From: Pedobacter gandavensis
GTDB taxonomy: Bacteria; Bacteroidota; Bacteroidia; Sphingobacteriales; Sphingobacteriaceae
Length of the DNA stretch: 64,000 bases
Direction of reading: 5' to 3'
Assembly: GCF_014172405.1 (NCBI RefSeq)
Contig: NZ_WNXC01000001.1
Coordinates: forward strand, 124,001 to 188,000
Shown: in pieces, positions 1-9,002 of the stretch
Layout of the letters: every line of letters begins with the position of its first letter
Numbering within the stretch: the stretch's first letter is position 1
Notes under the pieces: model-generated
Database searches by the model: none
Told to the model about the DNA's origin: nothing
Seen by the model: the letters and a program-made list of their open reading frames with translations, nothing else
Program-made: the position numbers and the translations under genes

Positions 1-616
1 AAGTGTTGTTTTTTGTGGTAAGATTACTCGATGTATAGTTGCTAACTTTTGTGAATTATTATGCTGCTAATCTTTTAGTGGATAGGATTAAGAATGAACG
101 CGTTATTAGTTAAAGGCCAGCAGAGAATGGACGCAATGATGAGGAAGGTTTTACGATTTTAATTATCACCGTTTAAATTTTGTTTATTTAGTAAGATAAA
201 ATGGACAGTTTGCTATCGTGAACGGGGGTTAAGTTTCATAGGTATATGCAATTCTACTTCATAATAAAACTAATTGATGATTGAGTTCTTTAATTTCCTC
301 ATCAATTGGAATTGGTAGATTGTGCGATTGAATGCGCTGATAAGAACATTACTATAGTGATGTTTCATCGCAGATTCAGAATAATCATGTTAGTTTAGTC
401 AGTAAGGATATGGGCCATAAAAAAAATCACGACTAATAGCGTAATAAAGGGATCTAGAAGAATTTGTTGATGATTTTGTGGCACCATTGGACCAAGGAGA
501 GCGAGTACAGGAAATTTGGATTGTACTATTTCAATATATATATAATTGGGCGTTTTTTTACTTGTGATGACTATTTTCTCTATTTTTTTTGTTATTTTCG
601 ATTCTAAATTAATAGC
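1..616. other. AT-rich region with no identifiable gene
   Basis: No convincing gene was found. The longest suggestive stretch is an open frame without a start at about 451-567, ending at TGA 565-567. It reads as an acidic, helix-like peptide beginning DLEEFVDDFVAPLDQ and could be the tail of a lost gene, but I do not recognise it. The last part is very AT-rich and presumably carries the promoter of the gene at 617. Confidence 0.4.
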
Positions 617-1756
617 ATGGATTCTTTTGAGATAATTGGTACAACCAAAGATTTAAGAACAAATACAGATATATATTACGCACAAATTTCTATAGAAGAT
701 TATTTAAAACTTGTGGGTGAAGACTTTGATCGATTTGATATTCAGAGACCTCGGCAGGATTATCGGGCATACTCACGCATGAAGAAGGATATAATTGATG
801 GAGCATTACTTCCTACCATTACTTTAGCTATTAATCCGAAAGAAATTCAGTCATTTGAAAAATTGTTCTCTACCAGAGATGTAAATTCGCTGTCAGCTAA
901 ATTACTTGCTAGTAATAGCATTTATATATTAGATGGGTTACAACGGACTTACATATTGAATGACATTAATAAAGATGGATTTAAATTCAAGAATGGACAA
1001 AAATTATTGGTAGAATTTTGGCTGGAAAAAGAGATTAAGCATTTAATTTATAGATTGATTGTTCTTAACGCCGGGCAAAAACCTATGTCAATGAGGCATC
1101 AGGTTGAGTTGTTGTTTATAACAATGCAAGACAAAATTCAAGAAGGAATAGATGGTCTAACATTGATTTCGGAAAGAGATGAATCTAGAAGATCCAAACC
1201 AAAACAATTCCCTTTTGATCGAATTGTTGTGGCGTATTATAGTTTTATCACTAAATCTGCGATGATAAAAAGAGATAATATTGTGGTTCAGGAATTGAAT
1301 GAAATGGAGGTCATTAACTCTAATGAAGACGAATTAAATCAAAACTTCACCGAATTTCTATTTTATCTTAACATCTATACTTCAATTGATAATGAGACGT
1401 TTAGGATATATAACCACTTTACAGATATTAAAGTCAAAGGTCCACAAAATTGGTTTGCAGAAGAAATAACCATTACTTCCTTCTTTGCTGCAATTTCTCA
1501 ATTTGCTACCGATGAGAAACGTAAGGAAAGGATTAATAAGGCTTTAGAGAGATTCTTAGAAAAATTGGTTGCTACTGAAAAAAATATTGATATTTTAGCC
1601 TTAAATGTACTCTCAGATATAAGGGAAGGTATTAGTCCTAAGAAGTATAATGTTGGTATTGAAACCAGGAAAATTTTAACCAATGGTTTTAAAGAATTTT
1701 TCAGGGAAGAGGGGGAATCTTCATTTGAAGATTGCTGGAAAAATGGTACAAATTAG
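617..1756 (+). CDS. DGQHR/DUF262-like (ParB/Srx-fold) protein, first gene of a two-gene unit
   Basis: A 379-residue protein with no signal peptide or membrane segment. Near residue 40 it has FDIQRPRQDYR followed by a helix and LLPTITLAI, and near residue 105 ILDGLQRTYIL. This is the order seen in DGQHR and DUF262/GmrS-type ParB-like domains, where the Q-R-P and DG(Q)QR boxes bind a nucleotide or DNA. A later NAGQKPMSMRHQ box matches the N-T/A-G-x-x-L/M-S segment of those families. The canonical DGQ(Q/H)R reads DGLQR here. The gene ends 3 bp before the next ATG, so the two are surely co-transcribed. Family members occur in DNA modification and anti-phage loci. The fold-level call is inference; the function is unknown. 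Confidence 0.5.
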   Translation: MDSFEIIGTTKDLRTNTDIYYAQISIEDYLKLVGEDFDRFDIQRPRQDYRAYSRMKKDIIDGALLPTITLAINPKEIQSFEKLFSTRDVNSLSAKLLASNSIYILDGLQRTYILNDINKDGFKFKNGQKLLVEFWLEKEIKHLIYRLIVLNAGQKPMSMRHQVELLFITMQDKIQEGIDGLTLISERDESRRSKPKQFPFDRIVVAYYSFITKSAMIKRDNIVVQELNEMEVINSNEDELNQNFTEFLFYLNIYTSIDNETFRIYNHFTDIKVKGPQNWFAEEITITSFFAAISQFATDEKRKERINKALERFLEKLVATEKNIDILALNVLSDIREGISPKKYNVGIETRKILTNGFKEFFREEGESSFEDCWKNGTN

Positions 1757-1759
1757 TCT

Positions 1760-2851
1760 ATGCTGTTAGATGAAATAAATAGCTTTCTCTCTAACCAGAA
1801 CAGCTATAACCTTCCTTACGTTATCAATGATGTGTACGAAATTGATCTGGAGATTGTTGTGAACAATAAGTGTCCGATTATTATAGAGAACGTATCGGCG
1901 CTCTATGATACGAGTATGGATATTATTATTGAGGACACACACAATAATGATATAGGAGTTCTTTGTTTTTTAAAAGATAAAGAATTGGATATAAGCACTT
2001 TGACGGAATATCAATTTTCAGCGCTAATGTTGGATATTGATAGCGAAGTTGATTTAGAACAGGTTACCTATCGTTTTAAAAATAATTATGTGGTTATTGA
2101 TGAATCATATATTCCAGACTATATTTTAGAATATAAAAATTCTGCCCCAATTTGGGGGCTATTTAATCATCATTTGCAAGTTCAAGTTCCTTTGGCTAAT
2201 ACTATTCAAATTCCAAAATTAAAGGCCTTAAACTTAAAGAATTTCAATCACGAGAATTATTATGAATGTTCTATAAGAGGGATTAAACAATCTTATAGTT
2301 TTGAAAGATATCTTAAATATTATCATCTTTTGGAATTGAATTTTGATTATGATGTGATCAAGCGAGTAAAAGCCTTAGATGTTCATACAGAGTCAAATGC
2401 TATAGGGAAGCTATTAAAAGGATATGAAGATGATGATGTCAGTCGATTACTTCACTTATTTGATACTTATTGTCTTGATGTTGATCCGATCGTTATTGCA
2501 TTGAATCGAGTTAGGGGCTTCCAGACTATTTCTGAAGATATGTTTTATACATTTGGAAAAAATAATTCAAATCCAATGAAGGAATTGTCTAATTTCCAGA
2601 GGTTTGTAAATAGTTCGGATGGTTTTTCATTTGCAAATTGTCAGTTATACCTAGGTAATAAAAGAATTGGGGATACAGCAGCATACAGAACTTTCATAGG
2701 TAAATTATCTATATATTGGATTTATAGGATAAGATGTAGCATTGCACATAACAAAATTGGAGAATATTTATTATCTGCACGGCATGAAAATTACTTGTCT
2801 GAATTTGCCTTTCCGTTGTTAAAAGAAATAACGATTCAATGTTTCAAATAA
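1760..2851 (+). CDS. Uncharacterised protein with C-terminal HEPN-like R-x4-H motif
   Basis: A 363-residue soluble protein, acidic in its first half, starting 3 bp after the upstream stop. The last 50 residues are predicted helices and contain YRIRCSIAHNKIGEY. R-C-S-I-A-H fits the R-x4-6-H signature of HEPN domains, many of which are ribonucleases in toxin-antitoxin, Abi and CRISPR-linked systems, though the residue after Arg is Cys rather than the usual polar N/D/H. The middle and N-terminal parts were not recognised. Pairing with a DGQHR/ParB-like partner suggests a two-component effector/regulator unit. A non-catalytic HEPN or a chance motif is possible. Confidence 0.45.
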   Translation: MLLDEINSFLSNQNSYNLPYVINDVYEIDLEIVVNNKCPIIIENVSALYDTSMDIIIEDTHNNDIGVLCFLKDKELDISTLTEYQFSALMLDIDSEVDLEQVTYRFKNNYVVIDESYIPDYILEYKNSAPIWGLFNHHLQVQVPLANTIQIPKLKALNLKNFNHENYYECSIRGIKQSYSFERYLKYYHLLELNFDYDVIKRVKALDVHTESNAIGKLLKGYEDDDVSRLLHLFDTYCLDVDPIVIALNRVRGFQTISEDMFYTFGKNNSNPMKELSNFQRFVNSSDGFSFANCQLYLGNKRIGDTAAYRTFIGKLSIYWIYRIRCSIAHNKIGEYLLSARHENYLSEFAFPLLKEITIQCFK

Positions 2852-4054
2852 TATTATTAATATTGACTGTAAATCATTATATAAGAGAGTGAGAAGTGTC
2901 TGCTGGAAATTCTTATATATTATTACTATGAATAATAATTTTTTTTACAGAGAAAATGGTCGGATAGTCATAATATTGGATTGGGAGGCCATATGCTTTT
3001 TTACAGCGGTACCGGGGAATTGTAAGGAACATTGGGTGTATTGCGTGCCCATGTCTTGGTAATGAACGGTATAGGCTATGAAAACGAACTTTCGACTATC
3101 TTGCCATTAGAGATCACGGATGGCAACTGATTTTGTCACACGGAGCAATTGATAGGATCATATTTGTAGAGATCAAACCGCGAGTAGAATGTCAAAACCT
3201 AAAAAGCATCGCTTTATACCTAAGGTCTGCCTTAAGTATTTCTCGGCATCAGAAGATTGGTTGGGCTTATATGTGCTTGTTCATTTTAATCTTTATAAGA
3301 AAAGGATCCAGAAAGTAAATGCAGGAGATGCCATTTTGGGAAAAGGGATTTTATACAACGGATTATTCCGATAAAAAGCTTTGCAGATTCTATTAGCTTA
3401 ACGGTTGTTACATCTAGTATGGTCTCAATCGTTGTGGTTCCATAATGATGATTTATTCCAGGATGCCCTCAATATGATCTACATACGAAGAATAACTATG
3501 GTGTCCGCCGACTTCCTCTTTTTTCCAAAAATGGTTTTGTCGATTCGTACAAGAGGTACCTTTCGACAAAATACAGCTCAAAATGAGCTAACTTTTCATT
3601 TTTCTTATATGGGCGGCATTTTGAAATAACGGTTTTGTTCTATAAGCATAGGTTATTCTGTATAATTAAAAGAGCTATCCATTTATATGCATTGGAGTTG
3701 TATAATGAGGATACTGATAGCTATGAAATCCCTTTAGATTCAGTATACTTGCACTAGTTGTCAACATTACCGGCTAGATAACCACAGATGTTTTTTGATG
3801 AAACTAATATGTTACTTTTTTTTATAATATACTGATTTTTAGTGCGTTACATTTTATGTATCGGGAAATAATCGATGATAACTACCACATAACTATGACA
3901 AGAGTCGATAAGTAAGTTGCTTATTGTTAATAAGTTATGTGGATTTCTTTTGTCCATATCTTTGGATTTATGCTTTTGTTTTTCTGACTTTTGTAACGCA
4001 TTTGTAGCTTTTCTCATCTAAAAATCTTGTGAAAAATTCACCTGGTAAATGATG
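2852..4054 (+). other. Decayed intergenic region with short ORFs
   Basis: No intact gene. A 44-codon ORF at 2928-3062 starts with ATG and ends at TAA but has no family I recognise. A short open frame at 3405-3629 is also unidentified. A DUF4238-like remnant at 3189-3374 is listed separately. The rest is AT-rich with many stops in all frames. Confidence 0.4.
3189..3374 (+). pseudogene. DUF4238-like N-terminal remnant
   Basis: This 61-codon frame begins MSKPKKHRFIPKVCLKYFS, which closely resembles the start of DUF4238 proteins (M-S-x-P-K-K-H-H-Y-I-P-Q-x-Y-L-K-x-F-S). It is followed by a Y-V...I-Q-K-V-N pattern similar to the next conserved strand. DUF4238 proteins are normally about 250-350 residues, so only the N-terminus survives. 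DUF4238 genes often lie on mobile elements. The identification rests on one short stretch. Confidence 0.4.
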
Positions 4055-4114
4055 GCGACTAAGGACATCTAATGACACTTAATAACACCTATTGACGCCT
4101 AATGACACTTAAAA
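4055..4114 (+). repeat. Six direct repeats of 10 bp (AC-R-Y-Y-T-N4)
   Basis: Six head-to-tail decamers: GCGACTAAGG, ACATCTAATG, ACACTTAATA, ACACCTATTG, ACGCCTAATG, ACACTTAAAA. The 10-bp period places every copy on nearly the same face of B-DNA, as expected of cooperative binding sites. The array ends about 90 bp before the HTH gene start. The same ACACTT-N4 array, three units, lies before the related zinc-finger remnant at 37118, so it is probably a regulatory or recombinase/excisionase site. Confidence 0.65.
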
Positions 4115-4205
4115 AGGGCGAGTTAACTACAGGTGTTTTCGTGAACTTAAGATTCAGGCTTCTGAAATACAAGTTGTAGCTACTGTAGCTGCTACTGCTA
4201 AGGAC

Positions 4206-4583
4206 ATGGTCGCTGCTGAATTCTTAACTGTCAGGGAGGCTGCCAGGTTGTTGAATATTTCCATCAGAAGTATTTATAACATTATTCAGACAGGTAGGAT
4301 AAAAGCCCTAAGATTAACTCCTCGAAAAACTTTGATTAAAAGAGTGGATATTGATCAAATGCTGGTTCTTTCTGAATATCATGAGCCTGTTCTCAAGGCA
4401 CGTAAAAAGAACCCACATCCAAAGTATTGTTACTCTATGACTGAGGCGCAAGAGGTGCTTAATTTTTCTGAGAAAGCATTATGGGATCTGTTAAAGAGGA
4501 ATAATATTCCGAAGTATCGTGACGGTAAGTTTAGTTACGTATTGAAGTCTGATCTAAATAAATTTTCTAACCAAAACGATTAA
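4206..4583 (+). CDS. Double helix-turn-helix (excisionase-like) DNA-binding protein
   Basis: A 125-residue protein with two MerR/excisionase-type winged helix units. The first (about residues 5-50) has FLTVREAARLLNISIRSIYN followed by a RVDIDQML wing; the second (about residues 76-122) has MTEAQEVLNFSEKALWDLL. It lies 3 bp before a truncated recombinase, the usual order in Bacteroidota integrative elements. The open frame extends upstream to a stop at 4110-4112 without a start codon, encoding RELKIQASEIQVVATVAAT. That peptide matches the segment after the zinc finger in the remnant at 37118, so this gene probably lost its N-terminal zinc finger. Confidence 0.75.
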   Translation: MVAAEFLTVREAARLLNISIRSIYNIIQTGRIKALRLTPRKTLIKRVDIDQMLVLSEYHEPVLKARKKNPHPKYCYSMTEAQEVLNFSEKALWDLLKRNNIPKYRDGKFSYVLKSDLNKFSNQND

Positions 4584-4586
4584 GTT

Positions 4587-5240
4587 ATGGCTAAAGTGAA
4601 AATGAGATTGAGAACTATCGTGAATAATAGGAAAAGCATAATGCTTGATTATTCACCATCCCTTAAAAATCCATCTACCGGCAAACTTCATCGGTTTGAA
4701 ACCCTTAAATTGTATATTTATGATAGTCCAATAGACCAATGGGAGCGGCAGCATAATAAGGAGACGATGGTATTGGCCCGTAGTATTTGTGCACAACGTC
4801 AATTGGATATACAGAACCGAAGATTTGGTTTTATTTCTGATGCCCTGAAAGACTCTAGCTTTATTGACTTTTTTCAAATTGAAGCCCGCAAAAAGCAACA
4901 TTCTGTTTCAGATAACTGGGGGATGGGATTACGGTATTTTATCTCCTTTGCTGGCCATGATTTGAAGTTTCCTGAGCTCAATGATTACTTGTGTGAGGAT
5001 TACAAGAACTACTTACTTAGTGGGCCTGGTATTAGCAGGACTGGAAGGCCAATCTCAAAAAATACTGCTGTAAGTTATTATGCTAAGTTTAGGCATATTT
5101 TAAGAATCGCTTATAAACGGGGTTTAATCCCCCAGGATCTACATGCGATTGTTAAGCCGATTACACCTAGAGAGACGCATCGAGAAAGGCTTACCCTTGA
5201 GGAATTCCAACAATTAGCAGAAACTGGTTCCATGGGCTGA
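4587..5240 (+). pseudogene. Tyrosine recombinase truncated before the catalytic domain
   Basis: The 217 residues match the N-terminal half of Bacteroidota site-specific integrases of about 400 residues. There is an arm-type DNA-binding start, then a SAM-like core-binding domain with ISKNTAVSYYAKFRHILRIA and LTLEEFQQLAET. The last motif normally leads straight into the catalytic domain, but the frame ends after GSMG at TGA 5238-5240. None of the R-H-R-Y residues are encoded. No catalytic remnant was recognised downstream, so a deletion is more likely than a point stop. It starts 3 bp after the HTH gene. Confidence 0.8.
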
Positions 5241-6214
5241 GGTCTATATCTAATCTTAGATTCATCACAATAATGGTTTTTTAGAATGGCAAGAAATCCC
5301 ATGTGGGATAAATTCCATAAGTTTTATGACATGATGAATAATGAGATATCAGTTCTTGTATCGTTTGGAATTTAAAGAACCTGAATTTTATGTTTCTGAT
5401 TGTTCTGAGTGATCATCTCCGAAATATACATGTAAAGAGGTGTTTCATTTGCAATTCCCACCTCACGAGCTTTTCACAGCGCGACACCGAAACACTCAAT
5501 TTTATATGTGATTTATTGAATAAACTGTAGTTTTGGGTAAAAACAAAAGTTATCAATCGATTGTATTTCAGTATTTTATATGTTTTGTTGCTATTTCTGG
5601 TGATCCCCTAGGATTCGAACCTTGTTCAAATTTCAGCGTTTATTCATTATCAGGGAGGTTTTAGATTTAGTACTCACCGAATCTCTCACCTCTTTTTATA
5701 TACGTTTTAGCTGCAAATGCTGTAGGTTAAAGTTAACTAAAATTTGCTAAAAAATAATAAATATAAACTTAGGTGACTCTCTTAGCTTCATATTCGAGCC
5801 CTATCAGCCTCACTTAAATTTGCAAAACGTCAAAATTTTAATGCTTTTAGCAATTTTATTCTTTAATGTGGCTTTTTGCAATGTTCGATAATTAGAGACG
5901 TAATTTTGCATTGAAATTGATTTTTTATAAGTATCTGTAATTGATTATATTATGTGTTTTTTGGGTTTGAGCACAGTTGTCATCCTTTATGGTACTTATC
6001 GAAAACTTTATACTCCTTGCTGTCATTTCAATTTCTGTTTTTACAGAAAGTTCAGATAGATCATAAGTTAGGTTAAAATTTTCTTTAATTTGCTGATGCT
6101 AACTTGGGATGCCGAAATGTTTCAATGCAATCGGTTTTGATGTGTTTTACAAAATATATTATATTAAATTGATTTTCCTTAAGTGTTGTTTAAATTTTAG
6201 ATTAATATATTGTA
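5241..6214. other. Long AT-rich spacer after the truncated integrase
   Basis: There are no supportable coding genes in this 970-bp region. It contains a tRNA-3'-end-like sequence on the - strand at 5598-5624, listed separately. An isolated 27-codon frame from ATG 5286 (MARNPMWDKFHKFYDMM) is unidentified. The 3' part must contain the sulfatase promoter; no clear Bacteroidota -7/-33 pair could be fixed by eye. Confidence 0.4.
5598..5624 (-). other. tRNA 3'-end-like sequence, possible integration (att) remnant
   Basis: Read on the - strand, this gives CAAGGTTCGAATCCTAG, a near-canonical T-arm with a GG-TTCGAAT-CC core and 4 of 5 stem pairs, then seven bases and CCA. No D-arm or anticodon arm fits upstream, so it is not a complete tRNA. 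Tyrosine-recombinase elements often integrate at tRNA 3' ends and leave such a fragment. The truncated integrase lies about 360 bp away. Confidence 0.4.
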
Positions 6215-7738
6215 ATGATTAGATTTTTAAATGCTAAGATTATTTGTCTTCTTATGGTACTAACACCAGGCTTGGTGTTGGCGCAAAAACGGGAATCCAA
6301 ACCTAATGTTATTTTTATTTACGCCGATGATTTGGGGTATGGAGATGTAGGTGCATATGGTGCTACAAAAATTAAAACCGTTAATTTGGATCGTTTGTCC
6401 GGGAGCGGCATTCGCTTTACAAATGCACATTCCTCTTCTGCAACATGTACGCCTTCTCGTTACGCTTTGATGACGGGTAATTATCCCTGGCGGGTTAAGG
6501 GGACTGATATCTTATCTGGTGATGCAGCTCTGATTATCCCTTTGGATAGAATTACCTTGCCTAAGTTGTTCAAGAATGCAGGCTATAACACTGCTATTGT
6601 TGGGAAATGGCATTTGGGTTTAGGGAAGGGAGTAAAAAAGGACTGGAGCAATAGGGTTTCGCCTGGACCTAATGAAACAGGTTTTGATTATTCTTTTATT
6701 TTTCCGGCAACAGCAGATAGAGTACCTACCGTTTTTATGGAAAATCAGCGTGTGGTGGCTTTGGATCTTAACGATCCTATTGAGGTCGATTATAGAAATA
6801 AGGTGGGCAATGATCCAACAGGAAAAGACAATCCTGAATTGTTAAAGATGAAGGCTTCTCCGGATCATGGTCATGATAATACGATTGTAAATGGAATCGG
6901 TAGGATAGGTTTTATGAGCGGTGGTCACAGTGCAAGGTGGGTGGATGAGGAGATTTCTACTACTTTTTTAACCACGGCTAAAAACTATATGAGAGAAAAT
7001 GCTGATCGACCATTTTTCCTGTATGTTCCGTTAACAGAGCCCCATGTTCCAAGAATGCCAGCTACAATGTTTAAAGGCAAGAGTGGGCTTGGTTACCGTG
7101 GTGATGCAATTTTACAACTAGATTGGACAGTTGGACAAATTCTGGATGAGGTAGAGGCTCTGGGGATTAAAGATAATACGATTATTGTTTTTAGTAGTGA
7201 TAATGGTCCGGTATTGAATGATGGGTATCAGGACGGAGCTGTAACGCAAAGGAATGGTCATCTGCCTGCTGGGGTTTTACGTGGTACTAAAGGGAGTGTT
7301 TTTGAAGCAGGAACCAGGGTTCCTTTTATGATATCAGGGCCTAACATTGCAAAAGGCAAGGTGTCTGACGCACTTATTGGGCAAATCGATCTTTTGGCCT
7401 CATTTTCTAAACTGTTGAAGCAAAATGTGCCTTTGGGTGAGGCGAAGGATAGTCAGGATTTATGGAGTACGCTGACTGGAGCGACTAAAACAGGTCGGGA
7501 AATCTATGTGGAGCATTCGGAAGGTTTGGCTCTTGTTAAAGGGAATTGGAAGTATATTGAACCTAATGCTGGAGTTCCTTATAGAAAGTCAACGGATACT
7601 GAAACTGGTAATTCTCCAGAACCGCAATTGTACAATTTAAGAGATGATATTGGGGAGAAAAATAATCTTGCTAAAAAGTTTCCTGATAAATTGAAAGAGT
7701 TGCAGAAATTATTGCAATTAGAAAAGGATAAGAAATAG
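6215..7738 (+). CDS. Secreted sulfatase (formylglycine type)
   Basis: A 507-residue type I sulfatase. Residues 1-23 form a signal peptide (cleavage after VLA). Asp38-Asp39 in IYADDLGYGD are calcium ligands. The maturation motif is CTPSR at residues 78-82, so Cys78 would be converted to formylglycine. GKWHLGLG and FSSDNGP are the other conserved active-site boxes. The length and full set of motifs suggest an active enzyme removing sulfate esters from glycans or aryl substrates in the periplasm. No anaerobic sulfatase-maturating enzyme is nearby, and it stands alone between two integrase remnants. The substrate cannot be told from sequence. Confidence 0.9.
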   Translation: MIRFLNAKIICLLMVLTPGLVLAQKRESKPNVIFIYADDLGYGDVGAYGATKIKTVNLDRLSGSGIRFTNAHSSSATCTPSRYALMTGNYPWRVKGTDILSGDAALIIPLDRITLPKLFKNAGYNTAIVGKWHLGLGKGVKKDWSNRVSPGPNETGFDYSFIFPATADRVPTVFMENQRVVALDLNDPIEVDYRNKVGNDPTGKDNPELLKMKASPDHGHDNTIVNGIGRIGFMSGGHSARWVDEEISTTFLTTAKNYMRENADRPFFLYVPLTEPHVPRMPATMFKGKSGLGYRGDAILQLDWTVGQILDEVEALGIKDNTIIVFSSDNGPVLNDGYQDGAVTQRNGHLPAGVLRGTKGSVFEAGTRVPFMISGPNIAKGKVSDALIGQIDLLASFSKLLKQNVPLGEAKDSQDLWSTLTGATKTGREIYVEHSEGLALVKGNWKYIEPNAGVPYRKSTDTETGNSPEPQLYNLRDDIGEKNNLAKKFPDKLKELQKLLQLEKDKK

Positions 7739-7783
7739 AGTGATGGTCTTTATATATTAGAGGGTTTGTAAAATAAACTGTGT

Positions 7784-7820
7784 CAAGGCGGTGATTCATA
7801 AGAATTGCCGCCTTGCTCAT
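7784..7820. terminator. Probable bidirectional terminator after the sulfatase
   Basis: The inverted repeat CAAGGCGG (7784-7791) and CCGCCTTG (7808-7815) has a 16-base loop and is followed by a T-rich run. It lies between the sulfatase and the convergent integrase remnant. Confidence 0.6.
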
Positions 7821-7918
7821 TTTAGTTCAAATCTAGCTGGTTTTCAACTGTTTACTTATAAAGAATGATCATGTAGTTGGATGGCGGTATTGTTCGCACA
7901 ACTGTTTTCTGTTCTCAG

Positions 7919-8218
7919 TTAAAATTCAAAATCGCTGATAAATGAATGGTTTATTTCTTTGATTCCTATATCTGTGATCTTGTATTTTTCGAGCATAAGG
8001 GCTTGAAGGTGGCGTTCAAGTATCTCAAATCTTTTTAAAGTTCCAATCGCATATGGTTTACTTACCAAAGCTTTCATTTTTCTGTTGTGATTCTTCACAG
8101 CCTCTAAAAGAGTATGTGTTGCAGTGTCCTTGCCCTGAAATTTATTCTTGATACTTTCTGCTGTAATAGGTAAATCAGCTTGAGCCAGATCTTTATACAA
8201 ATAAAGAAATATGGTCAT
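7919..8218 (-). pseudogene. Second truncated tyrosine recombinase (core-binding fragment)
   Basis: The 99 residues cover only the arm/SAM-like core-binding part of a Bacteroidota integrase: ITAESIKNKF, LLEAVKNHNRKM, YAIGTLKRFEILERHLQAL and INHSFISDFEF in the usual order. Both the extreme N-terminus and the whole catalytic domain are absent. It differs in sequence from the integrase at 4587, so two separate elements once integrated here. It is convergent with the sulfatase. Confidence 0.75.
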
Positions 8219-8327
8219 GGAGGGGCGTTGGTTATTACCTCGGAGATTAACGGGTTAAAAATAGTCCAATGAAATGACCTCCTCCCTGTAAACCTAGCAT
8301 TCTAAAGTTGAGTTTTGGGCGTATCCG

Positions 8328-8957
8328 GTGTTCCCGGAAAACAGTGCAATTGGGAAATTGAAAAGCAATATGGCCGGAGCCATCTGGGCGAGTATCCAGA
8401 ACAAACATGCGGTTCCAGGGATTTGCACAGCATCAGGCGATTACATCTTTAAACTATTTCGTGCTACTGGTAAAATCGGCTATGCTGATTTGATCAGGGA
8501 TATACAGCATGCACATGCAGAAGCGGTGAATATGCCAGGGCATGCCACCACAAATGGTCTGATCGGCTCTTCGATGGAAAGGATCCAGCTGAGTGATGCG
8601 GAAGGCAAAAACAGTATTGGAAATTACATCAATACCCGTAATTCCTGGACAGAAACAAACGGGATGTTGATGGCTTTGGAGCTGCCAGGCATTTACCTGA
8701 ATACCGATCAGCAAAAGTTGTATGTTTTTGATCATGTAAAAGCAGAAATTCTTTCGGGTAATTCTTCAGGAACAACCATTCAGCTCCATAATCCAACAGC
8801 TTATGATCCGGAGGTTTCCATGATGGCGGAGACAGAAAATCAGGCTAAAAAACCATTGGGTTATACCGCCTTTTTAAAATGGCCGAAAGTAAAATTGAAA
8901 GCCGGGGAATCCCTGAAAATACAGGTTAAATCAAATACTGAAATCAGTATATTATGA
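8328..8957 (+). pseudogene. C-terminal fragment of a large secreted-type protein
   Basis: A 209-codon frame opening abruptly with no plausible start or signal sequence. It contains a helical part (YADLIRDIQHAHAEAVNMPG), a repeated glycine/asparagine-rich middle, and a C-terminal beta-sandwich-like end (FLKWPKVKLKAGESLKIQVK). The pattern recalls the C-terminus of a Bacteroidota glycan-degrading alpha/alpha-toroid plus beta-sandwich enzyme, but I cannot name the family. It is followed by a Gfo/Idh/MocA gene 45 bp downstream. The N-terminal part is missing from the window, so it is a remnant. Confidence 0.45.
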
Positions 8958-9002
8958 CAGAATAAATACGACCAAATGTAAATGCAATAACACGCGTAAA
9001 AA

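Noticed and set aside
94..162. A 22-codon ORF near the window start
   Set aside because: Too short, with no homology by eye, and no upstream continuation.
4081..4110. Possible CRISPR array in the repeats upstream of the HTH gene
   Set aside because: The units are 10 bp head-to-tail with no spacers of 30-40 bp and no cas genes.
5598..5624. Complete tRNA gene
   Set aside because: Only the T-arm and CCA-like end fit; no D-arm, anticodon arm or matching acceptor strand is found in the next 60 bases.
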